Assembly: GCA_029054535.1 (NCBI GenBank)
Contig: JAIDFC010000301.1
Location: 1 to 6,443 of the forward strand
Source: Rikenella sp.
GTDB lineage: Bacteria > Bacteroidota > Bacteroidia > Bacteroidales > Rikenellaceae
Reading direction: 5' to 3'
DNA length: 6,443 bases
Shown: positions 1 through 5,688 of the stretch, piece by piece
How the letters are laid out: each line of letters opens with the position of its first letter
How positions within the stretch are numbered: position 1 is the first letter of the stretch
Made by a program: the position numbers and the translations under genes
The notes under the pieces: generated by a model
Databases searched by the model: none
Told to the model about the DNA's origin: nothing
The model's input: only the letters and a program-made list of their open reading frames with translations

Positions 1-57
1 GCTTTTAATGAGGGCGCATAGGTTCTCTCAAACTTAATTGCGCCCTGCATTAAAAGT
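1..57. repeat. Long imperfect inverted repeat (17-18 bp stem) at the window edge
   Basis: Bases 2-10 (CTTTTAATG) pair with 48-56 (CATTAAAAG), and bases 11-18 (AGGGCGCA) pair with 39-46 (TGCGCCCT). A single unpaired G at 47 interrupts the stem, and a 20-nt loop spans 19-38. G1 and T57 could add a wobble pair. No T-run follows on the plus strand, so it does not look like a plus-strand intrinsic terminator; the minus-strand downstream side lies outside the window. It could be a terminator for a gene to the left, the end of a structured RNA, or a repetitive palindrome. The pairing is seen directly; the role is unknown. Confidence 0.6.
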
Positions 58-104
58 CCCTACCCAAAACAAAGGGACCAAGGCTCTTGACTACGGCAGC
101 CCAT

Positions 105-160
105 GCGATACGCTAGTATCGCCCAAAGTTTTTCTGGTTCTCTTTGTTCACAAAGAGAAC
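105..160. repeat. Two perfect short hairpins upstream of ispF
   Basis: GCGATAC (105-111) and GTATCGC (116-122) form a 7-bp stem around GCTA. GTTCTCTTTG (137-146) and CAAAGAGAAC (151-160) form a perfect 10-bp stem around TTCA. The second has the same architecture as the hairpins at 2988 and 5711: 10-bp arms beginning GTTCT, ending AGAAC, with a TTCA loop. A weaker 6-bp pair, GTCCCT (56-61) with AGGGAC (73-78), lies just upstream. Together with the stem at 1-57, almost all of 1-160 is palindromic. From 166 to 223 the sequence becomes an A-rich leader typical of Bacteroidota translation starts. I found no TAnnTTTG promoter here and cannot assign a function. Confidence 0.55.
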
Positions 161-223
161 AGTTCCCTCCAGCACAAAGAACGGGATACAAAAAAAATGA
201 ACAGATAAAAATACAAAATAAAG

Positions 224-706
224 ATGAGAAAGATACGAATAGGGAACGGATATGACGTACACGCGTTGGAAGCGGGGTTGGCGATGTGGTTGGGAGGGAT
301 TCGGATTGAACATAATAAAGGGTTCGTGGCTCACTCGGACGGCGACGTTTTGATTCACGCCCTGTGCGACGCCTTGCTGGGGGCTTTGGGCCTGGGCGAC
401 ATCGGGCTTCATTTTCCGGATAATGCACAGGAATTCAGTGGGATAGATAGCAAAATTTTGTTAAAACGGTGCATGGATCTTGTGCACAGAGAGGGATACG
501 CGTTAGGGAATGCCGACTGTACGATTTTGGCCCAGGCGCCGAAGCTGCGCCCGTATATCGACCGGATGCGGGAGACGCTGGCACCGATTTTGGGCGTCGG
601 TGTAGAAGATGTGTCGGTGAAAGCGACGACCACCGAGCGGCTCGGATTCACCGGTCGGGAAGAGGGGGTGGCGGTTTATGCTACGGTGCTGCTCTACGCG
701 GAGTAG
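224..706 (+). CDS. ispF: 2-C-methyl-D-erythritol 2,4-cyclodiphosphate synthase (IspF)
   Basis: A cytoplasmic enzyme of the MEP isoprenoid pathway. It cyclises CDP-ME 2-phosphate to 2-C-methyl-D-erythritol 2,4-cyclodiphosphate with release of CMP. At 160 residues it has the normal full family length. The metal site is visible as GYDVH (D11, H13) plus H45 in the stretch AHSDGDVLIHALCDALLGA (36-54). FPD at 64-66 matches the usual loop, and the C-terminal signature SVKATTTERLGFTGREEGVA (131-150) holds the conserved T/E residues around E138. The family works as a homotrimer with active sites at subunit interfaces. ATG 224 gives the canonical N-terminus and follows an A-rich leader; the nearest upstream ATG (198) meets a stop after two more codons. 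The gene stands alone on the plus strand, between a structured noncoding region and convergent gapA. Its early codons are more AT-rich than most of the window. Confidence 0.97.
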   Translation: MRKIRIGNGYDVHALEAGLAMWLGGIRIEHNKGFVAHSDGDVLIHALCDALLGALGLGDIGLHFPDNAQEFSGIDSKILLKRCMDLVHREGYALGNADCTILAQAPKLRPYIDRMRETLAPILGVGVEDVSVKATTTERLGFTGREEGVAVYATVLLYAE

Positions 707-743
707 GCGCCGCGGGCTTCGAACTGCCGGATAAGATAAAGAG

Positions 744-780
744 AGCGGGCAGCATGAGATTCGATCTCACGCCGCCCGCT
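744..780 (-). terminator. Probable intrinsic terminator of gapA
   Basis: In the minus-strand RNA a continuous 17-bp stem forms: AGCGGGC with GCCCGCT, then four inner pairs, then TGAGAT with ATCTCA, closed by a CGA loop. Two of the inner pairs are G·U wobbles (bases 773/751 and 770/754). On the plus strand those positions become A·C mismatches, so the fold is better for gapA than for ispF. After the stem the minus strand reads CTCTTTATCTTATCC, a moderately U-rich tail. It lies 34 bases past the gapA stop, in the gap between convergent ispF and gapA, and may also give weaker termination of ispF. Confidence 0.7.
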
Positions 781-813
781 TCAACTATAAAGCGAGTCTT
801 GAAAAATCAATGA

Positions 814-1818
814 CTACTTCACCGTGTTCATGTGCTGGATGAGTTCCACCACCTTATTCGAGTAACCCCATTCGTTGTCGTACCACGAAACGACTTTCAC
901 AAACCGCGGAGTCAGCTGAATCCCTGCCTTCGCATCGAAGATCGAAGTCCGTGCATCGCCCAAGAAGTCGCTCGAAACGACAGCGTCTTCGGTATACCCC
1001 AAAATGCCTTTGAGTTCGCCTTCCGACGCTTCTTTCATAGCCTGGCAGATTTCGTCGTAGGTAACGTCCTTAGCGAGGTTACAGGTCAAGTCCACCACCG
1101 ACACATCCAAGGTCGGCACGCGCAACGACATCCCGGTCAGTTTCCCGTTCAACGCCGGAATGACTTTCCCTACCGCCTTGGCAGCACCGGTCGACGACGG
1201 AATGATATTCCCCGCAGCGGCACGTCCCCCGCGCCAGTCTTTCATCGACGGCCCGTCGACGGTCTTCTGCGTAGCGGTGGTCGAGTGTACGGTGGTCATC
1301 AACCCGTCGACCATCCCAAACTTGTCGTTCAGCACTTTAGCGATCGGCGCCAGACAGTTGGTCGTACAAGAAGCATTGGAGACAATGGTCTGCCCTTTGT
1401 ATTCCTTGTTGTTGACCCCCATCACGAACATCGGGGTGTCGTCTTTCGACGGAGCCGACATCACGACGCGTTTCGCCCCGGCCTGGATATGTTTTTCAGC
1501 GAGTTCCTTGGTCAAGAACAGCCCGGTCGATTCAACGACATATTCGGCCCCTACTTCGTTCCATTTCAGAGCAGCCGGATCTTTCTCAGCCGTAACGCGG
1601 ATAGCGTTCCCGTTCACAACGAGTTTGCCGTCCTTCACTTCGATGGTCCCTTTGAACTGCCCGTGCATGGTGTCGTATTTCAGCATATAGGCCATGTATT
1701 CCACCGGCACCAGGTCATTGATCCCGACAATCTCGATGTCGCTTTTGGTCATGGCAGCGCGGAATACCAGACGGCCGATACGGCCGAAACCGTTGATCCC
1801 TACTTTGATTTTAGACAT
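814..1818 (-). CDS. gapA: Glyceraldehyde-3-phosphate dehydrogenase, type I, NAD-dependent
   Basis: A central glycolytic enzyme of the cytoplasm. It converts glyceraldehyde 3-phosphate, NAD+ and phosphate to 1,3-bisphosphoglycerate, and works as a homotetramer. The protein has 334 residues, normal for the family, and aligns throughout with E. coli GapA from memory. The Rossmann nucleotide motif is INGFGRIGR (8-16). D35 in GINDL favours NAD over NADP. The catalytic cysteine is C151 in SNASCTTNC and its partner is H178 in TTVHST. The C-terminal SWYDNEWGYSNKV is also intact. ATG 1818 gives the standard start (MSKIKVGINGFGRIG). The gene has its own promoter and a strong terminator, so it is probably monocistronic; its operon independence is inferred. 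Confidence 0.98.
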   Translation of the reverse strand: MSKIKVGINGFGRIGRLVFRAAMTKSDIEIVGINDLVPVEYMAYMLKYDTMHGQFKGTIEVKDGKLVVNGNAIRVTAEKDPAALKWNEVGAEYVVESTGLFLTKELAEKHIQAGAKRVVMSAPSKDDTPMFVMGVNNKEYKGQTIVSNASCTTNCLAPIAKVLNDKFGMVDGLMTTVHSTTATQKTVDGPSMKDWRGGRAAAGNIIPSSTGAAKAVGKVIPALNGKLTGMSLRVPTLDVSVVDLTCNLAKDVTYDEICQAMKEASEGELKGILGYTEDAVVSSDFLGDARTSIFDAKAGIQLTPRFVKVVSWYDNEWGYSNKVVELIQHMNTVK

Positions 1819-1880
1819 AACGTTTGATGTTTTTATTGTGTGTATTACTTATTGGTCTGACTCCGTGTCGTTTCCGACTG

Positions 1881-1911
1881 CAATTTTAATCATTTTTTTA
1901 AACCCGCACAA
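1881..1911 (-). promoter_or_regulatory. Candidate promoter of gapA
   Basis: On the minus strand TAAAATTG (1888 down to 1881) differs by one base from the Bacteroidota -7 consensus TAnnTTTG. A TTG at 1911-1909 lies 20 bases upstream, inside the 19-21 spacing known for the -33 element. Initiation a few bases downstream would leave a leader of roughly 55 bases before ATG 1818. That leader is rich in A and AC and has no Shine-Dalgarno motif. Confidence 0.6.
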
Positions 1912-1968
1912 TTTTTCGCTTCGGTTTTCTGTACAAACAGCGTGTAAAAAGCCGACCGGCAGGCGATT

Positions 1969-2919
1969 TCAGAATCGTTCGTCCACCAGATAGCGGTTCC
2001 TCTCCGGCGCCGAGCGGTTGACCATCTCGCCCAGAAAACCCGCCAGAAAAGTCTGTACCCCCAACCCGACCGCCAACAGAGCGATATAGAACAACGGTTG
2101 ATCGGTTACCGGTCGCAGCGGCAGCCCCTGCCCTTGCAACGAGAGCTTCTCGACGATCAGCCACACCGTAATGACCAGCCCCACCAGAAACATCACCGTC
2201 CCCAGCCCCCCGAAAATGTACATCGGGCGCCGCCCGAAACGCGTCATAAACAGCACCGTCAGCAAGTCGATATACCCTTTGATCATCCGCTCCCAGCCGA
2301 ACTTCGAGACTCCGAACTGTCGGGCCCGATGCTGCACCGCTTTCTCGCCGATCCGCCGAAAACCCGCCTGCTTGGCCAGGATCGGGATGAAACGGTGCAT
2401 CTCGCCGTAGACCTCGATCGACTTGACCACTTTCCGCCGATAAGCCTTGAGGCCGCAGTTGAAATCGTGCAGCCGGATCCCGCTGGCCCGCCGCGCCGTC
2501 CAGTTGAAGAACTTCGACGGCCAGGTCTTCCCGATCGGATCATACCGTTTCCGTTTCCAACCCGACACCAAATCATACCCCTCTTCGGTAATCATCCGAT
2601 ACAGCTCCGGGATCTCGTCCGGCGAGTCCTGCAAGTCGGCATCCATCGTAATGACCACCTCGCCCTGCGCGGCGTCGAACCCGCAGTACAAAGCCGGCGA
2701 TTTGCCGTAGTTCCGCCGGAACCGGATCCCCCGCACCGCCTCCGGATAGCGTTCCCGAAGCCGGGTAACGACTTCCCACGATCGATCCGTCGAGCCGTCG
2801 TCCACGAAGATCGCCTCGTACGAAAAACCATGCTCCCCCATCACCCGCGCGACCCACTCCATCAGCGGACCGAGCGACTCCTCTTCGTTGTATACCGGTA
2901 TGACCAGCGAAATATCCAT
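1969..2919 (-). CDS. Family 2 glycosyltransferase, polyprenyl-phosphate type, with two C-terminal membrane helices
   Basis: A membrane-anchored GT-A enzyme of the GtrB/DPM1-like group. These usually move a sugar from a nucleotide donor to a polyprenyl phosphate on the cytoplasmic face; the actual sugar cannot be read from sequence. Length is 316 residues. The N-terminal catalytic domain shows SLVIPVYNEE (4-13), FVDDGSTD (38-45) and the metal-binding DAD in TMDADLQD (91-98). HDFNCGLKAYRR (151-162) and HRARQFGVSKFG (197-208, the usual R-x-x-G-x-S-K acceptor-side motif) follow. Two hydrophobic segments, about 232-255 and 275-297, form the membrane anchor. ATG 2919 begins exactly at the expected MDISLVIPVYNE. 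It is transcribed in the same direction as the DUF4199 gene upstream but is separated from it by 198 bases holding a repeat. I saw no TAnnTTTG promoter in that gap, so read-through from the yciO promoter is possible. Confidence 0.93.
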   Translation of the reverse strand: MDISLVIPVYNEEESLGPLMEWVARVMGEHGFSYEAIFVDDGSTDRSWEVVTRLRERYPEAVRGIRFRRNYGKSPALYCGFDAAQGEVVITMDADLQDSPDEIPELYRMITEEGYDLVSGWKRKRYDPIGKTWPSKFFNWTARRASGIRLHDFNCGLKAYRRKVVKSIEVYGEMHRFIPILAKQAGFRRIGEKAVQHRARQFGVSKFGWERMIKGYIDLLTVLFMTRFGRRPMYIFGGLGTVMFLVGLVITVWLIVEKLSLQGQGLPLRPVTDQPLFYIALLAVGLGVQTFLAGFLGEMVNRSAPERNRYLVDERF

Positions 2920-2965
2920 ACTACATCAGACTCTTTTATATGGTACTGTTATTTAAACACCCCGG

Positions 2966-3100
2966 TCTTTAGTTACGAGCGGGTACTGTTCTTTTTCTTC
3001 AGAACCGAGCAGCATACCGAGAGCAGAGGCCGCTTGCGGACTATGCCGAGGTAGCGCAAGGAAGACGTAGTCAAAAAGAACGGTTCCGTACTGTAGCCAA
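2966..3100. repeat. Dispersed hairpin repeat, copy with an internal insertion of about 70 bp
   Basis: Compared with the element at 5689-5753, bases 2979-3004 are identical over 26 nt. Similarity extends left (CTTTAG..ACG.GCGGG) and resumes on the right with AAAAAGAACGGTTC (3073-3086) and GTAGCCAA (3093-3100). The left arm GTTCTTTTT (2988-2996) can still pair with AAAAAGAAC (3073-3081), extended by ACT/GGT and, past one T·T mismatch, by GG/CC. Between GAA (3002-3004) and the right arm lie 68 bases absent from the other copy, beginning CCGAGCAGC and ending CGTAGTC. These contain a small CCGC/GCGG hairpin but no open reading frame I would defend. A further TGGTACTGTT at 2941-2950 repeats the start of the element (2982-2990) exactly 40 bases away. 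Confidence 0.75.
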
Positions 3101-3117
3101 TGATTGGGTATGTAAAC

Positions 3118-3666
3118 CTAAAACGCCCTACGCCTAACGACCGCCGACGTAAACAGCGCCACGAAACCGCCCTGCATGACCATCGCCACCATATGCCCGA
3201 CGATGACCATCCACTGGTTGTGCATCGCCCCGACCGCCTCTCCGACCTGTTCCGGAGTCATCCACCCCGCCTCGACATACGCCCGAGCGACCTGGTCGAG
3301 GATCTGTCCGAAATAGACCGGGTCGACCCCTTCGGCCATGACGAAATAGCCCATCCCGTAGACCACCCCGCTCAGCAAACAAACCAGCAGCGAGAAACCG
3401 AACGCCCGCCCATAGGTAAACCCGCCCGGATGCCTCTGGTCCGGAGGACACAACGCCGCCGCCCGTCGCCCGTAGACAACCAGCACCGCGACGATCGCCG
3501 CCAGACTCGCCATCGACAAAAGGGCGCCCAGCGTCCCCGACGCCACCCCGCGCGTCAAGTAGCGCACGACCAACACCGCCACCATCGCCACCCCGAGCAC
3601 CATCCCGCCCGTGAGCAGCTCCATCCGGTATTTCCGTTTCCGTTCTTTTTCTTCCATTTCTTCCAT
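3118..3666 (-). CDS. DUF4199 family integral membrane protein, function unknown
   Basis: An inner-membrane protein of 182 residues with no assigned activity. It has a short charged N-terminus (MEEMEEKERKRKYR) and four hydrophobic segments at about 17-36, 43-65, 88-110 and 153-176. A longer polar loop of about 40 residues separates helices 3 and 4, and the protein ends in basic residues (VVRRRAF). This four-helix layout with the FTYGRAFGFSLLVCLLSGVVYG segment region (83-104) fits DUF4199, a family largely confined to Bacteroidota. I chose ATG 3666, which lies 17 bases past the yciO stop. An in-frame TTG at 3687 would overlap that stop and add seven residues, and ATG 3657 is also possible. From memory, DUF4199 genes in Bacteroidales often sit next to a GT2 glycosyltransferase, as here, which suggests an envelope role; that is inference. 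Confidence 0.85.
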   Translation of the reverse strand: MEEMEEKERKRKYRMELLTGGMVLGVAMVAVLVVRYLTRGVASGTLGALLSMASLAAIVAVLVVYGRRAAALCPPDQRHPGGFTYGRAFGFSLLVCLLSGVVYGMGYFVMAEGVDPVYFGQILDQVARAYVEAGWMTPEQVGEAVGAMHNQWMVIVGHMVAMVMQGGFVALFTSAVVRRRAF

Positions 3667-3683
3667 ATAGTCCCCCCAGCCTG

Positions 3684-4298
3684 TCAATCCGCCAGCTCCC
3701 CGCGTCCCTGCCGCACCACTTCGACCGTTCCGCTCTCGGTGCAGTCCACCACCGTCGACGCCTGCACGTCGCCCATCCCGCCGTCCACCACCGCATCGAC
3801 CCCCGCGTACCGTTCGTGAATCAACTCCGGATCGGTGATATACTCGACCTCGTCCCCCACGTCGTCGGTCCGCACGGAAGCGGTAACGAGCGGCATCCCG
3901 AGCTCCCGCACGATGGCCTGCGCGATAGAGTTGTCCGGAATCCGCACCCCGACGGTCCGCCGCCCCACCATCACCCGTTCCGAAATCCGCGACGAAGCCG
4001 GCAAAATAAAGGTAAACGGCCCCGGCAGGTTATGTTTCAAGAGCCTGAAAACCAAATTATCCACCCGCGCATACTCCGCCACCTCCGCAATCTCGGCACA
4101 GACGATCGCCAGTTCGGTCGTTTTTTTGCCGCCGCGGATCGTCCGCAGCCGATCGATCGCCTTGGGCTGGTCCAGAGCGCACCCCAGCGCATAGACCGTA
4201 TCGGTCGGATAGACGATCACGCCCCCGCCCCGCAAGATGTCGACCACCTGGCGAACGGTGCGCTCGTTGGGATTTTCAGGATATAACTTGATTAGCAT
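3684..4298 (-). CDS. yciO: YciO-type YrdC/Sua5 domain protein (L-threonylcarbamoyladenylate synthase-like)
   Basis: A cytoplasmic protein of 204 residues made of one YrdC/Sua5 domain. The family makes threonylcarbamoyl-AMP for the t6A37 modification of ANN-decoding tRNAs, or binds related nucleotides and RNA. The best match from memory is E. coli YciO rather than TsaC: it shares YPENP near the N-terminus, GGVIVYPTDTVYALGC (25-40), VDNLVFRLLKHNLPGPFTFIL (79-99), GVRIPDNSIAQA (117-128) and VVDCT (183-187). The KxRxxxxPL substrate motif of true TsaC/Sua5 is degenerate here: R55 and G57 take the K and R positions, and EL (62-63) replaces PL. There is no C-terminal Sua5 domain. ATG 4298 is preferred over an upstream ATG at 4352, because the longer reading adds 18 unconserved residues and would run through a perfect -7 promoter element. 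The DUF4199 gene follows in the same transcript. Confidence 0.9.
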   Translation of the reverse strand: MLIKLYPENPNERTVRQVVDILRGGGVIVYPTDTVYALGCALDQPKAIDRLRTIRGGKKTTELAIVCAEIAEVAEYARVDNLVFRLLKHNLPGPFTFILPASSRISERVMVGRRTVGVRIPDNSIAQAIVRELGMPLVTASVRTDDVGDEVEYITDPELIHERYAGVDAVVDGGMGDVQASTVVDCTESGTVEVVRQGRGELAD

Positions 4299-4302
4299 GG
4301 AA

Positions 4303-4310
4303 CAAAGATA
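4303..4310 (-). promoter_or_regulatory. Perfect -7 element abutting the yciO start codon (possible leaderless promoter)
   Basis: On the minus strand TATCTTTG matches TAnnTTTG exactly and is followed by only TTCC before ATG 4298. Initiation normally falls a few bases past this element, so the transcript would start at or within a few bases of the ATG. No convincing TTG or TTTG is present 19-21 bases upstream, so the -33 element is weak or absent. The element supports the shorter yciO reading. Confidence 0.65.
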
Positions 4311-4370
4311 GCGAAATGCGCGAAACGGAGCGCAGAAAACCTGCAAAATCACGAAGCCGCCCCCGGAAAC

Positions 4371-4376
4371 AAAAAA
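4371..4376 (-). terminator. T-tract ending the SRP RNA
   Basis: Six consecutive T residues on the minus strand directly follow CTTACCCAC, the 3' strand of the closing helix of the SRP RNA. RNA stem plus U-tract is the usual intrinsic arrangement, with the RNA's own terminal helix serving as the stem. Confidence 0.55.
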
Positions 4377-4476
4377 GTGGGTAAGCTACTTGCATCGCAC
4401 CGCTACAACCGCCTACCCTTGCTGCCTTCCGGCCCTGGGGGATTCAGCAGGAGCTGGTCGTACAAGACTTACCCAC
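4377..4476 (-). ncRNA. ffs: Signal recognition particle RNA, bacterial small (4.5S) type
   Basis: The scaffold of the signal recognition particle. It binds the Ffh M domain and speeds docking with FtsY during co-translational targeting of membrane proteins. Read on the minus strand, the apical domain contains CAGGGCCGGAAGGCAGCAAG (about 4420-4438), with the GGAA tetraloop and the conserved asymmetric and symmetric internal loops bound by Ffh. The ends GTGGGTAAG (4476-4468) and CTTACCCAC (4385-4377) pair over 9 bp to close a single long hairpin of about 100 nt. There is no Alu domain, as expected for this group. A promoter and a T-tract fit both ends closely, so it is an independent unit between divergent mltG and yciO. 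Confidence 0.95.
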
Positions 4477-4480
4477 GGCG

Positions 4481-4511
4481 CAAAAATAAATCTTTTTCCC
4501 GATTTAGCCAA
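4481..4511 (-). promoter_or_regulatory. Promoter of the SRP RNA gene
   Basis: On the minus strand TATTTTTG (4488 down to 4481) is an exact TAnnTTTG match. TTGG (4511-4508) stands 19 bases upstream as a -33 element. The element ends four bases before the predicted RNA 5' end (GTGGG at 4476), which is the expected distance for initiation and independently supports that 5' end. Confidence 0.78.
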
Positions 4512-4541
4512 CCGCCCGGCTCGATTTTCGATTTTTGGGGC

Positions 4542-4549
4542 TATCTTTG
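4542..4549 (+). promoter_or_regulatory. -7 promoter element of mltG
   Basis: TATCTTTG is a perfect TAnnTTTG match 29 bases before ATG 4579, giving a leader of roughly 20-25 bases. No clear TTTG is present at the usual -33 distance. It is divergent from the SRP RNA promoter, whose -33 element lies about 30 bases away, so the two promoters share a 65-bp control region. Confidence 0.65.
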
Positions 4550-4578
4550 GCCGTTCACACACCTTGTAGCGAAGAATT

Positions 4579-5667
4579 ATGGCAACCTCTCAACCCCGTC
4601 GGCGCCGAGCCGCCGCACAAAAACGGACCGCGTCCCGCAGCGGACGGACCATCCTCGTCGTCCTGCTGCTGATCTTGTTGTTCATCGGCGGCGCGTTCGG
4701 GTGGAAACTCTACGACTACCGGTTCGGAACGGCCATCGTGCGGAACGGAACGGTACAGGTTCCCACCGGAACCTCGTTCGAACAGCTGGGGCGGATGCTG
4801 GTCGACAGCGGCTACCTCCGGAACCTCAAAAAGTGGAACTCCTACGCGCGTTCGAACCGAGTGGCCGGAGTACGCGCCGGAAACTACGCTCTGCGCAAAG
4901 GGACCTCGTATCGTGCGGCGCTCACGACGTTCCACTACGGCCGGCAGACTCCTGTCCGGCTGACGTTCAACAACATCCGAACGATGGATCGACTGGCCGG
5001 CGTGGTCTCGAAATACATCGAGGCGGACTCGGCGACGGTTCTCCGAACGCTGACCAATCCAAAAGTCATCGCCGGCGCCGGACTCACCCGGGCGACCTTC
5101 CCGTCGCTCTTCATCCCCAACACCTACGAGGTCTATTGGACGATGACACCGGAGGAATTCGTCGACCGGATGCAGAAAGAACACGACCGCTTTTGGAACG
5201 AAGACCGGCAGGCCAAAGCTCAGAAACTGGGCTACACACCGGAACAGATCGCTACGATTGCGTCGATCGTGATCGAGGAGACCAAATTTCGGGGCGAGAT
5301 GACCCAAGTGGCCGGAGTTTACATCAACCGACTGAAAGCGGGGATGCTGCTCCAGGCCGATCCGACGGTCAAATTCGCGGTGGGCGACCCGACGATCCGA
5401 CGGGTGCTACACAAACACCTCGCCTACGACTCGCCGTACAACACCTACAAATACAACGGATTACCTCCGGGACCGATCTGCGTACCTTCGATTGCGGCAA
5501 TCGACGCGACGCTCGACTATGCGGATCCCAAAAACGCGCACAAATACCTCTACTTCTGCGCCAAAGCGGACTTCTCGGGGCATCACGCGTTCGCACGAAC
5601 GCTCCCGGAACACAACCGGAACGCAGCGGCCTATGCCGCTGAGCTCAACCGACGCGGCATCCGATAA
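4579..5667 (+). CDS. mltG: Endolytic murein transglycosylase MltG (YceG-like)
   Basis: An inner-membrane enzyme that cuts nascent glycan strands in the periplasm and is thought to set peptidoglycan strand length. The protein has 362 residues, close to the family norm. A basic N-terminus (about 1-23) precedes one membrane helix at 24-40, giving an N-in, periplasmic topology. The rest is the YceG domain: a LysM-like part around 58-115, then the catalytic part. IASIVIEET (227-235) carries the expected catalytic glutamate, E234 in the conserved ET, followed by VAGVYINRLKAGMLLQADPT (244-263), SPYNTY (285-290), GLPPGPICVPS (294-304) and SGHHAFARTLPEHN (333-346). All of these match E. coli MltG from memory. 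ATG 4579 lies shortly after a perfect -7 element. The gene stands alone on the plus strand and converges on rsmA. Confidence 0.95.
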   Translation: MATSQPRRRRAAAQKRTASRSGRTILVVLLLILLFIGGAFGWKLYDYRFGTAIVRNGTVQVPTGTSFEQLGRMLVDSGYLRNLKKWNSYARSNRVAGVRAGNYALRKGTSYRAALTTFHYGRQTPVRLTFNNIRTMDRLAGVVSKYIEADSATVLRTLTNPKVIAGAGLTRATFPSLFIPNTYEVYWTMTPEEFVDRMQKEHDRFWNEDRQAKAQKLGYTPEQIATIASIVIEETKFRGEMTQVAGVYINRLKAGMLLQADPTVKFAVGDPTIRRVLHKHLAYDSPYNTYKYNGLPPGPICVPSIAAIDATLDYADPKNAHKYLYFCAKADFSGHHAFARTLPEHNRNAAAYAAELNRRGIR

Positions 5668-5688
5668 TCTCGTCTTCTTTGTATCTAT

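Noticed and set aside
91..122. tRNA, tmRNA or RNase P RNA in the structured region before ispF
   Set aside because: I could not find a tRNA cloverleaf, T-loop or CCA end, the tmRNA 5' signature, or the RNase P GAGGAAAGUC core on either strand.
832..1827. Open frame of 331 codons on the plus strand through gapA
   Set aside because: It is the antisense shadow of an unmistakable full-length GAPDH; the translation is low-complexity and lacks any recognisable domain.
1946..1963. Intrinsic terminator after GT2 (GCCGGTCGGC followed by TTTTT on the minus strand)
   Set aside because: The T-run is real, but the palindrome leaves only a 3-4 bp stem with an impossible or tiny loop, too weak to call.
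2098..3054. Plus-strand open frame of 318 codons across the GT2 gene
   Set aside because: It is antisense to a clear glycosyltransferase and rich in Arg, Pro and His, the pattern of a GC-rich shadow frame. Its 3' end merely runs into the repeat.
3005..3072. Inserted bases of the repeat as a small coding gene
   Set aside because: Reading frames through it are short, lack a credible start and differ in frame from any neighbour; it looks noncoding.
3060..3074. Shared TTGACTACG word between the minus strand of the repeat insert and 88-96
   Set aside because: Nine bases with diverging flanks is too little to claim homology between the two noncoding regions.
4377..5642. Plus-strand open frame of 421 codons overlapping the SRP RNA and mltG
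   Set aside because: It begins inside the complement of the SRP RNA and runs out of frame through mltG, which carries all the conserved motifs.
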